Part shown: positions 61,274-64,000 of the stretch, one piece after another | Layout of the letters: each line of letters opens with the position of its first letter | Numbering within the stretch: the first letter of the stretch is position 1 | Assembly (NCBI GenBank): GCA_016795325.1 | Contig: JAEUHY010000016.1 | Coordinates: 62,001 to 126,000 of the forward strand | Reading direction: 5' to 3' | Origin: Planctomycetota bacterium | Lineage (GTDB): Bacteria > Planctomycetota > UBA1135 > GCA-002686595 | Length of the DNA: 64,000 nucleotides | The notes under the pieces: model-generated | What the model was told of the DNA's origin: nothing | Databases searched by the model: none | The model's input: the letters and a program-made list of their open reading frames with translations, nothing else | Program-made: the position numbers and the translations under genes

Positions 61274-62866
61274 ATGCAGCACAAGATTCAGCGCGCCCTG
61301 GTCAGCGTTTCGGACAAGACTGGCCTGGAAGGTTTTGCGCGGCAGCTCACGCAGCTGGGCGTCGAGTTGCTCTCGACCGGCGGCACGTACAAGGCCCTGC
61401 GCGATGCGGGCGTTCCGGTGCGCGAGGTCAGCGACTACACCGGATTCCCGGAGATGATGCACGGGCGCGTGAAGACGCTGCATCCCAAGGTGCACGGCGG
61501 AATCCTCGCGCTGCGCGAAGACGCGACGCACCTCGCGGCGATGAAGGAGCACGGCATCGCCGGCATCGATCTGGTGGTGATCAACCTCTATCCGTTCGAG
61601 GCGACGGTGGCGAAGGAGGGCGTGACGCGCGCCGAAGCGATCGAGCAGATCGACATCGGCGGACCGTCGATGGTGCGTTCGGCCGCGAAGAACCACCGCT
61701 ACGTCGGCATCGTGACCGACCCGGCGGACTACGGGCGTGTGCTCGACGAGCTGCAGAAGCACGGCGGCGCGCTGAGCGCGGAGTTCAAGCGCACGCTCGC
61801 GCTCAAGGCCTTCCAGACGACGGCGCGCTACGACGCCGCGATCGCCGACTGGCTCTTCGGGCAGGAACGCGCCGACGGTCTGGTGGGGGACGCCTATCCG
61901 GAAGTCGCGGCCTTCACCGGCAAGCGCGTGATGACCCTGCGCTACGGCGAAAACCCGCACCAAACCGCCGCGTTCTACGCGCAGTCGAACGTGCGCGAGC
62001 CCAGCGTCGCCACGGCCGAGCTGCTCGGCGGCAAGACGCTCTCGTTCAACAATCTGGTCGATCTCGACGCAGCGCTCGCGCTGGCCAAGGAGTTCGACGA
62101 GCCGTTCGCGTGCGTCATCAAGCACAACAATCCGTGCGGCGCGGCGTCCGGCGAAACGCTGTCGCAAGCGCTCGAAAAGGCCTGGGCCGGCGATCCGATC
62201 TCGGCGTTCGGCTCGGTGCTCGCGTTCACGCGCCCGCTCGACCTCGCCTGCGCCGAGTTCCTGGTGAGCGGCAACCGCTTCGTCGAAGCGATCATCGCGC
62301 CCGGCTTCGGCGACGAAGCGCTCGCGCTGCTCACGCAAAAGCCCAAGTGGGGTAAGAGCGTGCGCCTGCTCGCCGCCGGACCGATCGGCCCCGCGACGCG
62401 CAACGCACGTGAGCTCGAGCTCAAGAAGCTCATCGGCGGCTTCCTCCTGCAGGACCGCGACCTGCGCGCCGAGACTGAGTCCGACCTCAAGGTCGTGACC
62501 AAGGCCGCGCCGACCAAAGCGCAGATCCGTTCGCTCCTCTTCGCCGCGCGCGTGTGCAAACACGTCAAATCGAACTCGATCGTCGTCGCCAGCGGAACCG
62601 AGGTCCTCGGCGTCGGCGCCGGCCAGATGAGCCGCGTCGACAGCGTGCGCCTCGCGATCCACAAGGCCGGCCTGCGCGCGCGCGACTCGGTGCTCGCCTC
62701 CGACGCCTTCTTCCCTTTCCCCGACGGTGTCGAAGCCGCGATCGACGGCGGCGTGCAAGCCTTCCTGCAACCGGGCGGCTCGGTGCGCGACGAAGAGATC
62801 ATCGCCGCGTGCGACAAGCGCCACGTCGCGATGGTCTTCACGGGCCTGCGGCACTTCAGGCACTAA
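61274..62866 (+). CDS. purH: Bifunctional AICAR formyltransferase/IMP cyclohydrolase PurH
   Basis: PurH performs the last two steps of de novo IMP synthesis. The 530-residue product has the cyclohydrolase domain (RALVSVSDKTGLEGFARQL, LSTGGTYKALRDAGV, GRVKTLHPKVHGGIL) and the transformylase domain (RYGENPHQTAAFY, CVIKHNNPCGAASG, ASDAFFPFPDGVEAAIDGG) and ends TGLRHFRH. The ATG at 61274 follows GAGGAAG; an upstream in-frame start at 61250 is less likely. Confidence 0.97.
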   Translation: MQHKIQRALVSVSDKTGLEGFARQLTQLGVELLSTGGTYKALRDAGVPVREVSDYTGFPEMMHGRVKTLHPKVHGGILALREDATHLAAMKEHGIAGIDLVVINLYPFEATVAKEGVTRAEAIEQIDIGGPSMVRSAAKNHRYVGIVTDPADYGRVLDELQKHGGALSAEFKRTLALKAFQTTARYDAAIADWLFGQERADGLVGDAYPEVAAFTGKRVMTLRYGENPHQTAAFYAQSNVREPSVATAELLGGKTLSFNNLVDLDAALALAKEFDEPFACVIKHNNPCGAASGETLSQALEKAWAGDPISAFGSVLAFTRPLDLACAEFLVSGNRFVEAIIAPGFGDEALALLTQKPKWGKSVRLLAAGPIGPATRNARELELKKLIGGFLLQDRDLRAETESDLKVVTKAAPTKAQIRSLLFAARVCKHVKSNSIVVASGTEVLGVGAGQMSRVDSVRLAIHKAGLRARDSVLASDAFFPFPDGVEAAIDGGVQAFLQPGGSVRDEEIIAACDKRHVAMVFTGLRHFRH

Positions 62867-62893
62867 ATCCGGAGCTGCGGAGCGCGACGCACC

Positions 62894-64000
62894 ATGTGGA
62901 TCACTCCCTTCTTGGCTGCGTCGCCTCTGCAAGCGGACGGCCCGCTCGCCCCCGAGGCGGAGCGAGCGACGTTCAAGCTTGCGCCGGGATTCGTGTCGGA
63001 GCTCGTGATCGCCGAGCCGGCGGCGAAGAAGATCGTCGACGTCGCGTTCGACGACGCGGGCCGCATGTGGGCCGTGACGGCGAGTGAGTATCCGCTCGAC
63101 GGCAACGAAGATTCGCGCGCGGCTGAGTTGTACGCACGCGGCGGAAGAGACCAGGTCCTCGTCGTCGAGCGGCCGTGGGAGGGCGAGGCGAAGACGCCGC
63201 GGGTGTTCGCGGACGGGCTCGCCATGCCGATGAGCGTGCTGCCGCTCGAGCACGCGGCGATCGTGCAGCACGGCAGCGAAATCCTGCGCCTGGACGACAC
63301 GGACCGCGACGGGCGCGCCGACAAGCGCGAGGTCTTGCTGCGCGGCTTTGGCATCGAGGATTCGCACCTCTTGCCGCACCGTTTTCTGCGCGCGCCGGAC
63401 GGTTGGGTCTACATGGCGCAAGGCGCGTTCAATCGCTCGAACGTCGTCGACCGCAGCGGACGCACGACACGCTTCGACTACTGCAAGCTCGCGCGCTTCA
63501 CGCTCGACGGCGAGCGCTTCGAAGTGCTTGGAGTGGGCCTCAACAACATCTGGGGCATCGTCTTCGACGCGCGCGGAGAGTTCCTGATCCAAGAAGCCAA
63601 CGACATGGGCTTCGGCGTGATCCCGTTCGTGTTCGGCGCGACCTATCCGGGCATCGGGCAGGATCGTCTGCGCCCGTACGCGCCCGTGCAACCGACCGCG
63701 ACGGAGCTGCGCTTCGGCGGCACAGGCTTGTCGGGGCTCGCGCTCACGACCAGCGCTGGCGTGCTGCCCGCGCCGTTCGAGGGCGCGGTGTTCGTCGCCA
63801 ATCCGATCGACCGCAAGGTGCAAGCCGTGCGGCGTGTTGGATCCGGCGTCGAGACGCGCTTCGAGATGTTGCCGGAGCTGCTCACGAGCTCCGACACGCG
63901 CTTTCGGCCCGTGGCCGTCCACTTCGGGCCCGACGACAGCCTGTACGTCGTCGACTGGTACAACCCGATCATCTCGCACAACGAAGTGCCGCGCACGCAC
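62894..64000 (+). CDS. PVC-type membrane-bound dehydrogenase domain protein (3' end cut)
   Basis: The frame opens at 62894 and runs 369 codons to the window edge without a stop. After a short leader (MWITPFLAASPLQA), it shows FKLAPGFVSELVIAEP, the FDDAGRMWAVTASEYP propeller segment, ILRLDDTDRDGRADKREVLL, QGAFNRSN, NDMGFGVIPFVFGATYPGI and VVDWYNPIISHNE. This matches the N-terminal beta-propeller of the large dehydrogenase/cytochrome proteins frequent in Planctomycetota. The haem-binding C-terminus, if present, is outside the window. Confidence 0.88.
   Translation, partial: MWITPFLAASPLQADGPLAPEAERATFKLAPGFVSELVIAEPAAKKIVDVAFDDAGRMWAVTASEYPLDGNEDSRAAELYARGGRDQVLVVERPWEGEAKTPRVFADGLAMPMSVLPLEHAAIVQHGSEILRLDDTDRDGRADKREVLLRGFGIEDSHLLPHRFLRAPDGWVYMAQGAFNRSNVVDRSGRTTRFDYCKLARFTLDGERFEVLGVGLNNIWGIVFDARGEFLIQEANDMGFGVIPFVFGATYPGIGQDRLRPYAPVQPTATELRFGGTGLSGLALTTSAGVLPAPFEGAVFVANPIDRKVQAVRRVGSGVETRFEMLPELLTSSDTRFRPVAVHFGPDDSLYVVDWYNPIISHNEVPRTH

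Overview
The window is G+C-rich, densely coded chromosomal DNA from a motile bacterium with a Gram-negative-type envelope. The best guess is a member of the Planctomycetota. The case rests on the partial gene at the right edge, which matches the 'membrane-bound dehydrogenase' domain proteins abundant in that group, on an ECF sigma factor fused to a membrane anchor and a large exported part, and on the general style of the flagellar genes. No rRNA, tRNA, CRISPR array or insertion sequence was seen. The lineage call is an inference; no database was searched.

About two thirds of the window (1-38.9 kb, plus a flgM-like gene at 45 kb) is one flagellar super-locus. On the minus strand from 13.0 kb down to the left edge lies one long operon-like run. 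It holds two degenerate regulator genes, a one-TM protein, an STN/TPR and a TPR protein, an intact FlrB/FlrC-like kinase and sigma-54 activator, then flgB, flgC, fliE, fliF, fliG, fliH and fliI (cut by the edge). On the plus strand follow four tandem flagellin genes of exactly equal length (13.2-18.2 kb), a complete seven-gene Mrp-type Na+/H+ antiporter operon (18.4-24.0 kb), and the filament cap and chaperone genes fliD, fliS and a fliT-like gene (24.1-26.3 kb). A minus-strand HDOD-GAF-GGDEF gene separates these from the export operon fliO-P-Q-R, flhB, flhA, flhF, flhG, fliA (29.0-37.5 kb), which ends in a small CxC protein and two overlapping lipoprotein genes. Matching FliA-type boxes (GCCGATAA) sit 45 nt before fliD and 46 nt before the flgM-like gene, so fliA, flgM and the late genes appear to form one circuit.

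The rest is mostly accessory or housekeeping. From 38.9 to 44.5 kb on the minus strand are an alginate-export-type porin and an HscC-type Hsp70 module with a membrane protein and a J-like protein lacking HPD. From 45.5 to 52.8 kb are an M1 peptidase, a membrane protein, a GGCT-like protein, sfsA, a secreted Xaa-Pro peptidase, and prfB with its programmed +1 frameshift intact. At 52.8-54.6 kb an AAA15-type ATPase overlaps a TOPRIM/DUF4276-like gene, a possible anti-phage pair. Then come an alpha/beta hydrolase, a secreted orphan, arsR-arsM, the sigma-factor fusion, purH and the partial dehydrogenase gene.

The most notable points are the decayed second two-component pair upstream of the intact one, the FlgM with a long N-terminal extension, the ECF sigma factor fused through a transmembrane helix to an exported repeat region, the ATPase/TOPRIM pair, the Mrp operon inside the flagellar locus, and several palindromes and terminators that the gene map does not explain.
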